In this document: positions 25,292 to 33,936 of the stretch, in pieces
How the letters are laid out: each line of letters begins with the position of its first letter
Position numbering within the stretch: position 1 is the stretch's first letter
NCBI GenBank assembly: GCA_018262285.1
Contig: JAGTRX010000007.1
Coordinates: forward strand, 1-51,748
Direction: 5' to 3'
Source: Pseudomonadota bacterium
GTDB taxonomy: Bacteria; Pseudomonadota; Gammaproteobacteria; Burkholderiales; Rhodocyclaceae
Length of the DNA stretch: 51,748 nucleotides
Notes under the pieces: model-generated
What the model was told of the DNA's origin: nothing
What the model saw: the letters and a program-made list of their open reading frames with translations, nothing else
Databases searched by the model: none
Position numbers and translations under genes: made by a program

Positions 25292-26794
25292 GTGCAAAGT
25301 ACTTTAACCCTGTTTTTCCGCATTTTTCTGCTGGCTCTGCTGTGCAGCCTCAAAATTGCTCTGGCCGCCGAACCGGCGCTGCCTTATGTCGATGCCGAGA
25401 TCGATCCAGCCAAAAGTTTCTGGAACGACCACGTGCATTACCCCTTCCCGCATCAGTATGCACAGGTAAAGGACAAACAGGGGCGAAGCTGGGAAATTGC
25501 CTATGCCGACCTCTTCCGTGGCGAAGCAGCACAGCGCGCCAAGGCGCCGGTTCTGGTTTTGCTGCACGGTCGCGGCATGAATTCCGGCTATTGGGGGCAA
25601 TTGATGGAACGTCCGCTGGCCGCCGACTGGCGGGTCATCGCCATCGACTGGTCGAATTCGGGCAAATCCCTGCCCAGGAATCTCGACCGGCCGGTGACGC
25701 GTTCGCTCGAAGACTCACGCCATCTGGTGCATGACCTGGTGGTGCGGCATTTGGGCGTCGCCAAAGCCAGCTATCTTGGCCATTCGCTGGGTGGGCAACT
25801 GGCTGCCGGCTACGCACTGCTTTTCCCGGAAAATGTCGAACGGCTGGTGCTGTATGCGCCGGGTGGCCTGGAAAGCCTGCCGGCCATAGAACAAAACGGT
25901 TTTCGCTACGACGACCCGACCCTGGAAAAACGTCCGGAGGTTTTCCTGAAGGCGTGGCAGGAAGGCAAATTGCTGTCGATAGGCGATACGCGGGAGGCCA
26001 TTGAAAAATCTTTCTACGTCTCGCCACGACCGGGAGCCATGGCCTATCTGCAGCGCGGCGACAAATTGAACGAATTCATGGTGGCTTCGCGCGCCGCAGT
26101 CCTGCAAGGCAACCCGCGTGAACGCGAGCGCTTCCAGCAAAACTACGCCTGGGAAACGGTCGCCAGTCTTTCCGAATGCCGCATCGAGGATCAGGAGGCT
26201 CTGCCGAGCCGCATTCCCAAGCTCAAGGTGCCGACCCTGCTGGCGCTGGGCGAATTGGACCCGATCATCCTGCCGAACAACGCCGAACATGTTTATGGTT
26301 CTGCCCGCAGAACCCAGTCACCGATCCAGATCAAGATTTACGAAAAGGGCGGGCATTTCATCCATACCGATCTACCCGAAGCCTTCAGCCGCGAAGTCCT
26401 GGATTTCCTGACCACAGGCAAAGTGGCCGAGCCCGTCTATCAGGGCATCAAGGCGCCGGAGCGCACGCCGCTCGCCAATCTGCCGCCCGAAGTCCTGCGC
26501 TTCAAGCAACGCGCCGAGGCGGCCTATGCCAAGCAGGATATCGAGGAAATCAAGCGCGCCATCTATCATCCGGACTATCGCCGCGATGGCCAGACGCTGA
26601 AGGAGCATCTCGATACCTTTGCCGCCTACGTGCCCATGATCACCCAGTGGCAAATGCTGATTTACAGCGTCGAACGCGAAGGCGACTTGTTTGTTCTCGA
26701 TGTCGAGGTCAAAACCTCTTTGGGCAATGTGAAAAACAAGGTCTGGCTCAAGGAATTGAACGGCGAGTGGCTGTCTTACGGCAATCAGAAGTAG
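25292..26794 (+). CDS. Exported alpha/beta hydrolase with C-terminal NTF2-like extension
   Basis: A 500-residue protein with a signal peptide (about 1-26) and an alpha/beta hydrolase domain: oxyanion HGRGMNSGYW, nucleophile elbow GHSLGG, acid LGELDP, and histidine in GGHFIHTD. The last ~100 residues (LRFKQRAEAAYAKQDIEE onward) look like an NTF2-type fold. GTG 25292 is preferred to ATGs at 25265 and 25274 because GGAGG lies six bases upstream and it gives a clean signal peptide. The stop is two bases from the convergent VWA gene's stop. Substrate unknown. Confidence 0.82.
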   Translation: MQSTLTLFFRIFLLALLCSLKIALAAEPALPYVDAEIDPAKSFWNDHVHYPFPHQYAQVKDKQGRSWEIAYADLFRGEAAQRAKAPVLVLLHGRGMNSGYWGQLMERPLAADWRVIAIDWSNSGKSLPRNLDRPVTRSLEDSRHLVHDLVVRHLGVAKASYLGHSLGGQLAAGYALLFPENVERLVLYAPGGLESLPAIEQNGFRYDDPTLEKRPEVFLKAWQEGKLLSIGDTREAIEKSFYVSPRPGAMAYLQRGDKLNEFMVASRAAVLQGNPRERERFQQNYAWETVASLSECRIEDQEALPSRIPKLKVPTLLALGELDPIILPNNAEHVYGSARRTQSPIQIKIYEKGGHFIHTDLPEAFSREVLDFLTTGKVAEPVYQGIKAPERTPLANLPPEVLRFKQRAEAAYAKQDIEEIKRAIYHPDYRRDGQTLKEHLDTFAAYVPMITQWQMLIYSVEREGDLFVLDVEVKTSLGNVKNKVWLKELNGEWLSYGNQK

Positions 26795-26796
26795 GC

Positions 26797-28581
26797 TCAA
26801 CGCTCGCCTGCGTAATGCCGCCGGCTGAAGGCGCGGGCGAATTCGATCAGGTCTTCAAGCTGGGAGATGGCGAAAATCTCCCAGCCTTGTTCTTCTTTGG
26901 CACGGCGTAGCCGTCCATAGTCCTGCCAAGTATTGCCGGGCAGCGTTTCCCAGTTGGCGGCAATATTCAGCGCCATGGTGCCGCCCGCACCGGCGGCTTC
27001 CAGCGCACGCGCCGAAACATCCCAACCATCGTTGCCGCGCTCATCCTTGTCGAACATTGTGGTGATACCGTCGTCCGAAATCATCAGGATATGGGCTGGG
27101 CGTTTTCGGGGCTGGCCATCGAGAAAAGTCTGGCGCAGACGGTGAATCGGGAAGCAGGTGCTGCCACCATAAAAGCCTGTCAGCACACGCAGGATTTCGC
27201 GGTCGTCGCGGATAAAGCCCGGTGTGTGCATGAACTGGTCCTTGCCGCTCCACAGCGTGACCTGCACGCCTGAACCGGCACGCAGCGCCGACAAGGCAAT
27301 GATGGCTCCAGCCAGACTGAGATAGGAAACCCGCACCTGCGGATTGGGCATGGAACCGGAACTGTCGACGTACATATCGAGATCGACCGGCATGCGCTCG
27401 ACCGCCCGCCCCTGCTCCTGCCCGTACAGGCGACGTACCGTGGTCAGGCCGGGAATGGCGCGCGGCGACTGCATCACCGTTTGCAGCCAATCCACCTCGT
27501 CGAGCGGGTCGCCGATATCCCACGGCTCCAGGCCTTCCAGTTGCGGTTCAGGCGATTCCGGCACCAGCCGGGCCGGAAAGGGAACCAGGTAAGGAAGCGC
27601 TCGCTCACGGTAATAGCGCACGGCAATCTCGTGGTCGGTGAGCTGAATTCCGGCCGCTTTAAGGATTTCGCCGTATTCATAAGGCTCGCGTGCCTGCCCC
27701 CTGGATTGCTGCGTTGCGGCTTCGGTCGGTTTAGCCTGGCCGTCACCTTCTCCTTCGCCCTCTTCTTCCTCGTCAAGCCCGGTAATGCGCGGGTCTTCCG
27801 AGGGATGTAGCGCCCCGCCGGCTTCGTCCGCTTCGATATCGAGGCCACCCGAGGGTTCGCAGCCGTTGGCGGCATCGCGCGTATCGAGCAGGCGATTGAT
27901 CGCTGCGCGACTGCTTTCAGCATCCTCGACCAGATAGTGCAGCAGCAGGGCAGCAAAGCGGCCGGAGCCAACCACCCAGTCGTTGGCGTAAACCCGGATC
28001 AGCCGCGCTCCTAGCCAGGCATCGCCTTCCATGCCCTCGTCGCCCTTGGTCGCCCCCAGACTGCCAACTGCGAGCTTCCACAAATTCTCGTAAATACGCA
28101 GGTAGAGGTTCCACACCTTGCTTTTCTGCGCCGCCGGGTCGGCGGTTTTGGCCAGTTTCCGGTAGATGTCGGCCAGCCGCAAATCGGCCTGGCGCTGCAG
28201 GCGGTCGTTGATAATCAGGTCGGTGTAGAGATTGGCCACCATAGCCGCATGCTGTTCCAGCGTTGGCAAAGCGCGTCGAATGCGGGCGAGCAGGCGAAAC
28301 TGGTCAGTGGCATTGCCGGGCGCCAGCACGTGATGGCCGATTTCGTGCGCCAGAACTTCGACGGCGTAGTCCTCCAGACCCAGTTCGCGCACCGTTTCCA
28401 GATCGATGACGACGCTCTGGTCATTCAAGCGGATCATCGCAAAACTGCCGGTCAGCCCTTCCTTTTGGGCGTCACGACGGCTGGCGCACAAACGTGCATC
28501 GTGCAGACGTGTGTACTTACTCCAGGTCGCCAGCGCCTGTGGCCAGGCGGCTTGCCAGCGTTCGGCGAGTGGGTCGGTCAT
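26797..28581 (-). CDS. VWA domain protein with N-terminal zincin-type HEIGHH motif
   Basis: A 594-residue soluble protein in three parts: an N-terminal region with a metallopeptidase-like motif HEIGHH (residues 79-84), an acidic linker (about 250-300, DEEEEGEGEGD), and a C-terminal von Willebrand A domain with a complete MIDAS start D406-S-S408-G-S410, threonine in GGSTCF and aspartate in MISDDG. This two-part plan resembles DUF2201-type VWA proteins, which usually work with a MoxR AAA ATPase. No such ATPase is nearby. The start overlaps the stop of the 333-residue partner by four bases. Confidence 0.85.
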   Translation of the reverse strand: MTDPLAERWQAAWPQALATWSKYTRLHDARLCASRRDAQKEGLTGSFAMIRLNDQSVVIDLETVRELGLEDYAVEVLAHEIGHHVLAPGNATDQFRLLARIRRALPTLEQHAAMVANLYTDLIINDRLQRQADLRLADIYRKLAKTADPAAQKSKVWNLYLRIYENLWKLAVGSLGATKGDEGMEGDAWLGARLIRVYANDWVVGSGRFAALLLHYLVEDAESSRAAINRLLDTRDAANGCEPSGGLDIEADEAGGALHPSEDPRITGLDEEEEGEGEGDGQAKPTEAATQQSRGQAREPYEYGEILKAAGIQLTDHEIAVRYYRERALPYLVPFPARLVPESPEPQLEGLEPWDIGDPLDEVDWLQTVMQSPRAIPGLTTVRRLYGQEQGRAVERMPVDLDMYVDSSGSMPNPQVRVSYLSLAGAIIALSALRAGSGVQVTLWSGKDQFMHTPGFIRDDREILRVLTGFYGGSTCFPIHRLRQTFLDGQPRKRPAHILMISDDGITTMFDKDERGNDGWDVSARALEAAGAGGTMALNIAANWETLPGNTWQDYGRLRRAKEEQGWEIFAISQLEDLIEFARAFSRRHYAGER

Positions 28582-29579
28582 CGCAGGGGCAGCAGGCGGA
28601 TGGCGTGGGTGAAGGGCGAAGTCACCGCCACCGTATGTTCGTTATGTGCGATGGCGAGGCGCTCCGTCGGCAGGCCAAGTTCGACTTCGCCATAATCAAA
28701 GCCGAGCGCCGTGCCTTTGCGCCAGGGTGCCCGCGCTCCGGAGGCATAAGCCGGCTGCTCGAATTCCTCGGCCGTGGCCGGATGCAGCACGGCGCCCCAG
28801 ACATCGGCAATCAATAAGCTATAACGGTCACCGCTTTTGACCCAGAAACCTTCGGCACAGGGGCGCACTTCCGGCGGCTGCGGAAAACTGCCACCAAAGC
28901 CGGTGAAAGCGCCTATTTCCTGGTCTTGCGGTGCTTGGCCGATGCCGCGTTGCGGTGACCACCAGGGGTTGGCCAGCCATTGTTGGCGCACCGCCGTCCA
29001 ACTGGCCTGCCCCTCCGCACCGAACGCCGCCAACGCCAAAGCTTCGGGCAACTTGTCGGCCTTTGCCAAGGCGCTGGCGCGCAAATGCGCCGCGCCGGAA
29101 CGCCAGGCCAGCACCTGACCAAGCGCCAGCAGTTGCGAAACCGAATCTGCCTGCCCAGCCAACGCCGTCATGTGGCGCAGCCAAGCCTCACCGCAGCGCT
29201 CAGAAATCTTGCCCAGATTGAAAGCCGCATTGTTCAGCGCCGCCAGCACTTCGCCCGGCGCTTCCGCCACCCGTTCGGCCAGCATAGGTGCCAGTTCGAT
29301 CCAGACGCGATCGACAAAGCGCTGACGCGCATTCGGCCCGGCATGGCCCTGCGCCACCAGACTCAGCGCCATTTCGTAAGCGACCACGGCAACTGCCGTA
29401 GTGCGATCCGGCGCCACCGCATCAACTGCCACGATCACTCCATCCACACCGCTCTGCAGAAAGGCGGCAAAGGCTTCCGGGTCAAAGGCCGGCGTGCGCC
29501 GCCTGGCTTCGACGACGCGGGCGTTGAACTGCGGCCGGCCGGCGGCAAGAACTCGGGCGAAGGGGGCGGAAATGGACAT
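28578..29579 (-). CDS. Partner of the VWA protein, unknown
   Basis: A 333-residue soluble protein, helical in the first ~200 residues (ALNNAAFNLGKISERCGEAW) and richer in strands and tryptophans at the end. No catalytic motif is apparent. Its stop overlaps the VWA gene start (ATGA), the arrangement seen in MoxR-linked VWA operons, where a helical protein sits between the ATPase and the VWA gene. I infer that it is an accessory subunit of the VWA protein; the ATPase is missing here. Confidence 0.72.
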   Translation of the reverse strand: MSISAPFARVLAAGRPQFNARVVEARRRTPAFDPEAFAAFLQSGVDGVIVAVDAVAPDRTTAVAVVAYEMALSLVAQGHAGPNARQRFVDRVWIELAPMLAERVAEAPGEVLAALNNAAFNLGKISERCGEAWLRHMTALAGQADSVSQLLALGQVLAWRSGAAHLRASALAKADKLPEALALAAFGAEGQASWTAVRQQWLANPWWSPQRGIGQAPQDQEIGAFTGFGGSFPQPPEVRPCAEGFWVKSGDRYSLLIADVWGAVLHPATAEEFEQPAYASGARAPWRKGTALGFDYGEVELGLPTERLAIAHNEHTVAVTSPFTHAIRLLPLR

Positions 29580-29686
29580 TCTGGTCGATACTTCGGCTGA
29601 AATTTCGGTATCTCGAACAACGGCCTACTCTAGCAGATGCTAGTGGCTTCGCAAAAGCCAAGTGCACCGCCGCCGGATTGTTTGGG

Positions 29687-31303
29687 CTACGCTTTGCCGC
29701 CTGATTTCTTGTCAAGCAGGCGTTCGGCTGCAACGATGCCACGGTATTGCGCTTCCTCGAAGATGGAAAAGCCGGAAAGGTCGGCGTGCGCCAGGGTCAG
29801 GCGCGGCGAGACAAAATCGGCGAGCAAGCGGCGCTCTTTGCCCCACAGGCTGCCGGGAACGGGGCGGCGCATGGCGTGACCGTAGCGGAAAACATCGAGA
29901 CGGATGACGAGAGAGCGGATATCCGCGTGCGGTCGGGAGAGATCGTCGAGGATGGCTTTTACCCAGGATTCTCGCGACAGTGCCAGCAGTTGCAGACGCC
30001 AGGCGACCGGATGCTGGTCGGTCAGGGCGCGATAATAGGTCAGAACTGTGCCCGGCAGTTGGCGGCGAATAAGCTGGTGGGTAGCAACCACATAGCCGAG
30101 ACCGGGGCTGTCGTAAAGGACGTTATCCCAGGCCAGCGGCGTGCCGTGTCCTTCTTTGGGAAAATCGGAGAGATGCAGGTTGGCGACGATCCACGGAGCG
30201 TATTCGCCGGCACGGGCGGCAGCCTTGAGTGGCGCCGGCGCTTCACCCCAAACACGGGGCAGGAGAAAAGCCGGGGCTGCCCAGATGGCTTTGTCGGCCA
30301 CCAGACGTAGCGAGCGTTTTTCGGCGGCCAGCCAGCAGTCAATCTCGATGGCGTGCTTTTGTTCCCGCAGGCGCCAGACGGCAATGCCGGTTTTCAGGCG
30401 TTCGCCGCACGGACGCATGAGTGCGCGCGTCAGCCAGCCGTTGCCATCCGGCGCGGTCAGCACATGGTCGGGCGCCGCATTTTGGGCTTCGCCGCTGCGG
30501 CAGGCAAAATAATGCAGGCCAGCCCAGGCCGAAGTCTGGTCGTGTCTGGTGCCGAAATCGTCTCGGCAGGCATAGTTGGCCAGCCAGTGCAGGGTGGGCG
30601 CGCTAAAGCCATTGTCGAGCAGCCATTGTTTGAAGGTGATGCGATCGAGGGCAAGCCACTCCGGATCGGCGCTGGAATCCTGCATCGGCAGGGCAAAAAT
30701 CTTGCGGCCATCCTTGCCTCGGGCGTGTTTCAATTCCTCCATCCTGGCGTGGAAGGCCTGCTGTTGCTGGCGCTCTGCCGTATCGACGCCGCTGGTTGGC
30801 AGCAAGCCCTCGTGCCAGACGCCGTCCTTGAACACCCGCTCCTGCGGCGTCGCACACAGGAAATTTTCGTCGTAAATTGGTTTGGCGGCGTCCTTGCCGC
30901 TGATAAGTACCCCCGTTTCAGCCAGCAATTCGCGCACCCAGACGGCTTCCGGCGGTGGCAAAGGCAGGTAGTGTGCCGCCCAGGGATAGGCAACCAGCGG
31001 GCTTTGCCCGGAACGGGAATTGCCACCCGCCTCTTTTTCCAGCTCCAGAACCAGATAGTCCTCGAATCCGGCCTTGCCTAGTCGCCAAGCTGCCGAAAGA
31101 CCGGAAATGCCGCCACCAATAATAGCGATGCCGATGCGGCGGGTTTCGGAGGGCTCAGGAAAGCCGCCATCGCGTAGACGATGGCCGAGCGCAAAATCCA
31201 TCCCGAGCAATTCGCCGGGCGGCAGGGTTTCTCCGCTCCTGGGGGCGCAACCGGCAAGGGCAAGCATGCCCAGGCTGCGCAGAAAATCACGGCGACTGGT
31301 CAA
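29687..31303 (-). CDS. Tat-exported FAD-dependent oxidoreductase (amine-oxidase type)
   Basis: A 538-residue protein. The N-terminus has a twin-arginine signal SRRDFLRSLG with a lipobox-like LALAGC, so it may be a Tat lipoprotein. The dinucleotide-binding motif is IIGGGISGLSAAWRLG (about residues 59-74), followed by ELEKEAGGNSRSG, as in flavin monoamine oxidase-like proteins; a second FAD contact is likely in the C-terminal HADLSGFSIFEEA. The start is TTG at 31303, the only one that gives the signal. It lies 107 bases upstream of the 333-residue gene and 31 bases after ftsX. Confidence 0.82.
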   Translation of the reverse strand: MTSRRDFLRSLGMLALAGCAPRSGETLPPGELLGMDFALGHRLRDGGFPEPSETRRIGIAIIGGGISGLSAAWRLGKAGFEDYLVLELEKEAGGNSRSGQSPLVAYPWAAHYLPLPPPEAVWVRELLAETGVLISGKDAAKPIYDENFLCATPQERVFKDGVWHEGLLPTSGVDTAERQQQQAFHARMEELKHARGKDGRKIFALPMQDSSADPEWLALDRITFKQWLLDNGFSAPTLHWLANYACRDDFGTRHDQTSAWAGLHYFACRSGEAQNAAPDHVLTAPDGNGWLTRALMRPCGERLKTGIAVWRLREQKHAIEIDCWLAAEKRSLRLVADKAIWAAPAFLLPRVWGEAPAPLKAAARAGEYAPWIVANLHLSDFPKEGHGTPLAWDNVLYDSPGLGYVVATHQLIRRQLPGTVLTYYRALTDQHPVAWRLQLLALSRESWVKAILDDLSRPHADIRSLVIRLDVFRYGHAMRRPVPGSLWGKERRLLADFVSPRLTLAHADLSGFSIFEEAQYRGIVAAERLLDKKSGGKA

Positions 31304-31334
31304 GATGGTTTTCCGTCTTCAACAACAAGCGTTC

Positions 31335-32237
31335 TCAAACCTTGAACTGCCGCAAGGAGAGGCTGACCGAAAGCTGGGCGCCAAGCCAGCCAAGTAGTGC
31401 GCCCAGCGCGGCAAGAATGAGCACTTCGGCAAGGCCGGGGCCGGATAAGCGAAATTGTCCGCCGTAGAGGGTAGCCAGTTCGGCAATCGGTGTATTGAGC
31501 AATTTGCAGCCAATCCCGACCAGAGCAGCGGCCAGCAAGCCGCCGAGTGCACCCTGCAGGGCGCCGAAGTAATAGAAGGGGCGCCGGATGAAAGCATTTG
31601 TGGCGCCGATCAGGCGCGCTACTTCGATTTCGGCCGCTTGCGAAACCACCTGCAAGCGGATGGTGTTGAAGGTGATGGCAACCAGACCGGCGCCAAAAAT
31701 CAGCGCCAACAGACTGACCGCCAATTTGCCGAGGCGCAGGAAAGCATCGAAACGGCGCACCCAGGCCGAGTCGAGCTGGACATGCGCCACCGCCGGCCAC
31801 TGGGCAAAGGTTTGGCGCTGGGCTTCAAGCCCATCCGGGGTTTTTTCATTCGAGTCGACAATGAAAGCATCGGGCAGCGGGTTTTTCGGCAAACTGGCAA
31901 CGATTTCGGCCATGCCCTCGCTGGCCTGGATGTGCTTCAAGGCTTCCTCACGGGGGACAAAGCGCCACTTGCCGGCATTCGCTGTTTTGAGGCGGTTTTC
32001 GATCTCGGCAGTTTCTTTCTTGCCGGCTTCGACTTTCAGAAAGATGCTGATTTGCTGAACCCCGGAAGCGCCGCCTGAAAGACTGCGCAGATTGTCGATC
32101 AGGACATACCCGGCCGCCGGCAGTGTCAGCGCGATGCTGATGACGAGCAGTGAAAGCACAGTGTTGAGTGGCGCCGACCACAGCCTTTGCAGGGCGCTAA
32201 TGATGGCGACCCGGTGTTGCCAGAGCCAGGATTTCAT
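31335..32237 (-). CDS. ftsX: Cell division protein FtsX
   Basis: A 300-residue membrane protein with the FtsX plan: one N-terminal helix (about 23-45), a periplasmic domain (SIFLKVEAGKKET to AWVRRF), and three C-terminal helices, with FNTIRLQVVSQAAEIEVARLIGA near the coupling helix. With FtsE it forms the ABC-type complex that activates septal amidases through EnvC-like partners. The ATG overlaps the stop of a GGDEF gene, not ftsE as is usual. Confidence 0.94.
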   Translation of the reverse strand: MKSWLWQHRVAIISALQRLWSAPLNTVLSLLVISIALTLPAAGYVLIDNLRSLSGGASGVQQISIFLKVEAGKKETAEIENRLKTANAGKWRFVPREEALKHIQASEGMAEIVASLPKNPLPDAFIVDSNEKTPDGLEAQRQTFAQWPAVAHVQLDSAWVRRFDAFLRLGKLAVSLLALIFGAGLVAITFNTIRLQVVSQAAEIEVARLIGATNAFIRRPFYYFGALQGALGGLLAAALVGIGCKLLNTPIAELATLYGGQFRLSGPGLAEVLILAALGALLGWLGAQLSVSLSLRQFKV

Positions 32238-33283
32238 GAGGTTTCTCCAGGGAGATTCTCGCTTGCCGGTGTGATGACCACCAGGTTTCTACCTCCCTTT
32301 TTAGCGGCATAGAGCGCTTCGTCACTTTTTTCGACCCATCGGCTCGGCGGTTCGCATTCAGGAAATCCGGCGACCCCGCAGGAAATGGTGAAAGCGGGGA
32401 GGATGCCATCGAGACTGCCTTGATCAAAATGGCGACGCAACCTTTCCGCCAGCAAGGCGGCTTGTTGCGCCGAGGTGTTGGGCAACACCAGCGCAAACTC
32501 CTCACCGCCGAGGCGGAAGAAATAATCGCTGGGTCGCAACTGCGAAATGATGTACTGGCTCAGCGCTGTCAATACCTGGTCGCCAACAGCATGGCCATGC
32601 GTGTCGTTGATGGCCTTGAAGAAGTCGATATCGATCATGATCATGGCGCTGCGCTGCCCGGCGCGTTTCCACAAGCGGTAGGCCTGATCCAGTTTCTGAT
32701 CGAAATGGCGGCGGTTGAAAGCGCCGGTGAGCGGGTCATGGATCGCCTGATCCTTCAGTATTTGCTGCTGCCGTTCAATGTTGTAAGAAAAGAGAACGGT
32801 AAAGGTCATGGTCAGCAAAAGCGTGGCAATCAAGCGGTAATGCAGCGCCTCCGGCATCCACGTCGCAGCGAAAACAATGGTGAAAATTACGTTTGCAATG
32901 TTGATTGGCGTCGACCAGCGGCAGGGCACCAGAAAAGCCACCGCCAGCATCATGGGGTAAATCCAGTAAATTCCCATTTCACGCAGGCGCACCAGGGCAA
33001 ACAAACCGACGAAGTTGCAAAAGAGGGTCACGAACAGGATGGCGCCGTGGCCGATGCGTTGGCGTGAGAGCACGCTCCAGGCGTCGACGCCCCAAAAGAC
33101 CAGAACCAGTGCAGCAATGGGTGCCGCTGTCAGCAGATTGCCTTCGTTCAGGTGCCAGAGGGCGAACGGCAAAAGCGCCAGCCCGCCAAGGATGAAAACG
33201 CCAAAATAAATGCGCGACGAGTAGTGATCGAGATGGCGCCCCATGCCGATATTGCCGGATTCGTAATTAAACCAGGCGGCCAT
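32234..33283 (-). CDS. Membrane diguanylate cyclase inserted between ftsE and ftsX
   Basis: A 349-residue protein with about five to six N-terminal helices (residues 26-166) and a C-terminal GGDEF domain. The active site is GGEEF at 259-263, and the inhibitory I-site RxxD is R250-P-S-D253, five residues before it, so it should make c-di-GMP and be product-inhibited. The substrate-binding NDTHGHAVGD and FDIDFFK-like segments are intact. Start: ATG 33283 overlaps ftsE by 17 bases; ATG 33244, 23 bases past the ftsE stop, is possible. The stop overlaps ftsX by four bases. The N-terminal region is not a recognised sensor family. Confidence 0.92.
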   Translation of the reverse strand: MAAWFNYESGNIGMGRHLDHYSSRIYFGVFILGGLALLPFALWHLNEGNLLTAAPIAALVLVFWGVDAWSVLSRQRIGHGAILFVTLFCNFVGLFALVRLREMGIYWIYPMMLAVAFLVPCRWSTPINIANVIFTIVFAATWMPEALHYRLIATLLLTMTFTVLFSYNIERQQQILKDQAIHDPLTGAFNRRHFDQKLDQAYRLWKRAGQRSAMIMIDIDFFKAINDTHGHAVGDQVLTALSQYIISQLRPSDYFFRLGGEEFALVLPNTSAQQAALLAERLRRHFDQGSLDGILPAFTISCGVAGFPECEPPSRWVEKSDEALYAAKKGGRNLVVITPASENLPGETS

Positions 33284-33917
33284 GATCGAGTTGCAAAACC
33301 TGTGGCTGATAACGCTTGATCCAACTGGGGTCGTGCGTCGAAATGAGAACTGTGACGCCCACTTGATGAAAAGACTGAAAGATTTCGAGAATGGCTGTTG
33401 CCGATTCGGCATCGAGATTGCCAGTCGGTTCGTCGGCCAGCAGCACGGTTGGGCGGTTAACCACTGCCCTGGCAATGGCGAGGCGCTGTTGTTCGCCACC
33501 GGAAAGGGCAATCGGATTGGCTTTTTCGCGATCAAGCAGGCCGACCTTGTCGAGAGCGGCGCGGGCACGGCGAACAGCCTCCCGATGAGGATGGCCGACA
33601 ATTTGCAGCGGCAGCAGAACGTTGTCGAGCACGCTGCGGTCGAAAAGCAGCTTCTGATCCTGGAATACCAGACCGAAATGCCGGCGTAGATGGGGGATGG
33701 CGCTTTTGCGCAAAGCCGCCAGATTTTGGCCATTGACCACCAGGCTGCCGGAAGTCGGGCGCTCGATGGCGGCGATCAATTTGACCAGAGTTGTCTTGCC
33801 GGCACCGGAGTGGCCGGTGATAAAGACCATTTCGCCCGTCCTGATCTCGAAGCTGACTTCCTTGATGGCTTCATAGCCGCCGGGATAGCGCTTGGTCAGT
33901 CGGGAGGCGGAAATCAT
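33267..33917 (-). CDS. ftsE: Cell division ATP-binding protein FtsE
   Basis: A 216-residue ABC ATPase with Walker [11 protein letters not shown]-loop VFQDQ, signature LSGGEQQR, Walker B VLLADEP and switch histidine in STHDPSW. The N-terminus [18 protein letters not shown] and the overall length are characteristic of FtsE. It is separated from ftsX by a diguanylate cyclase gene. ftsY, the frequent upstream neighbour, is replaced by a two-receiver protein 19 bases upstream. Confidence 0.95.
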   Translation of the reverse strand: MISASRLTKRYPGGYEAIKEVSFEIRTGEMVFITGHSGAGKTTLVKLIAAIERPTSGSLVVNGQNLAALRKSAIPHLRRHFGLVFQDQKLLFDRSVLDNVLLPLQIVGHPHREAVRRARAALDKVGLLDREKANPIALSGGEQQRLAIARAVVNRPTVLLADEPTGNLDAESATAILEIFQSFHQVGVTVLISTHDPSWIKRYQPQVLQLDHGRLV

Positions 33918-33936
33918 TGCGTGCGGCAGGATGGTG

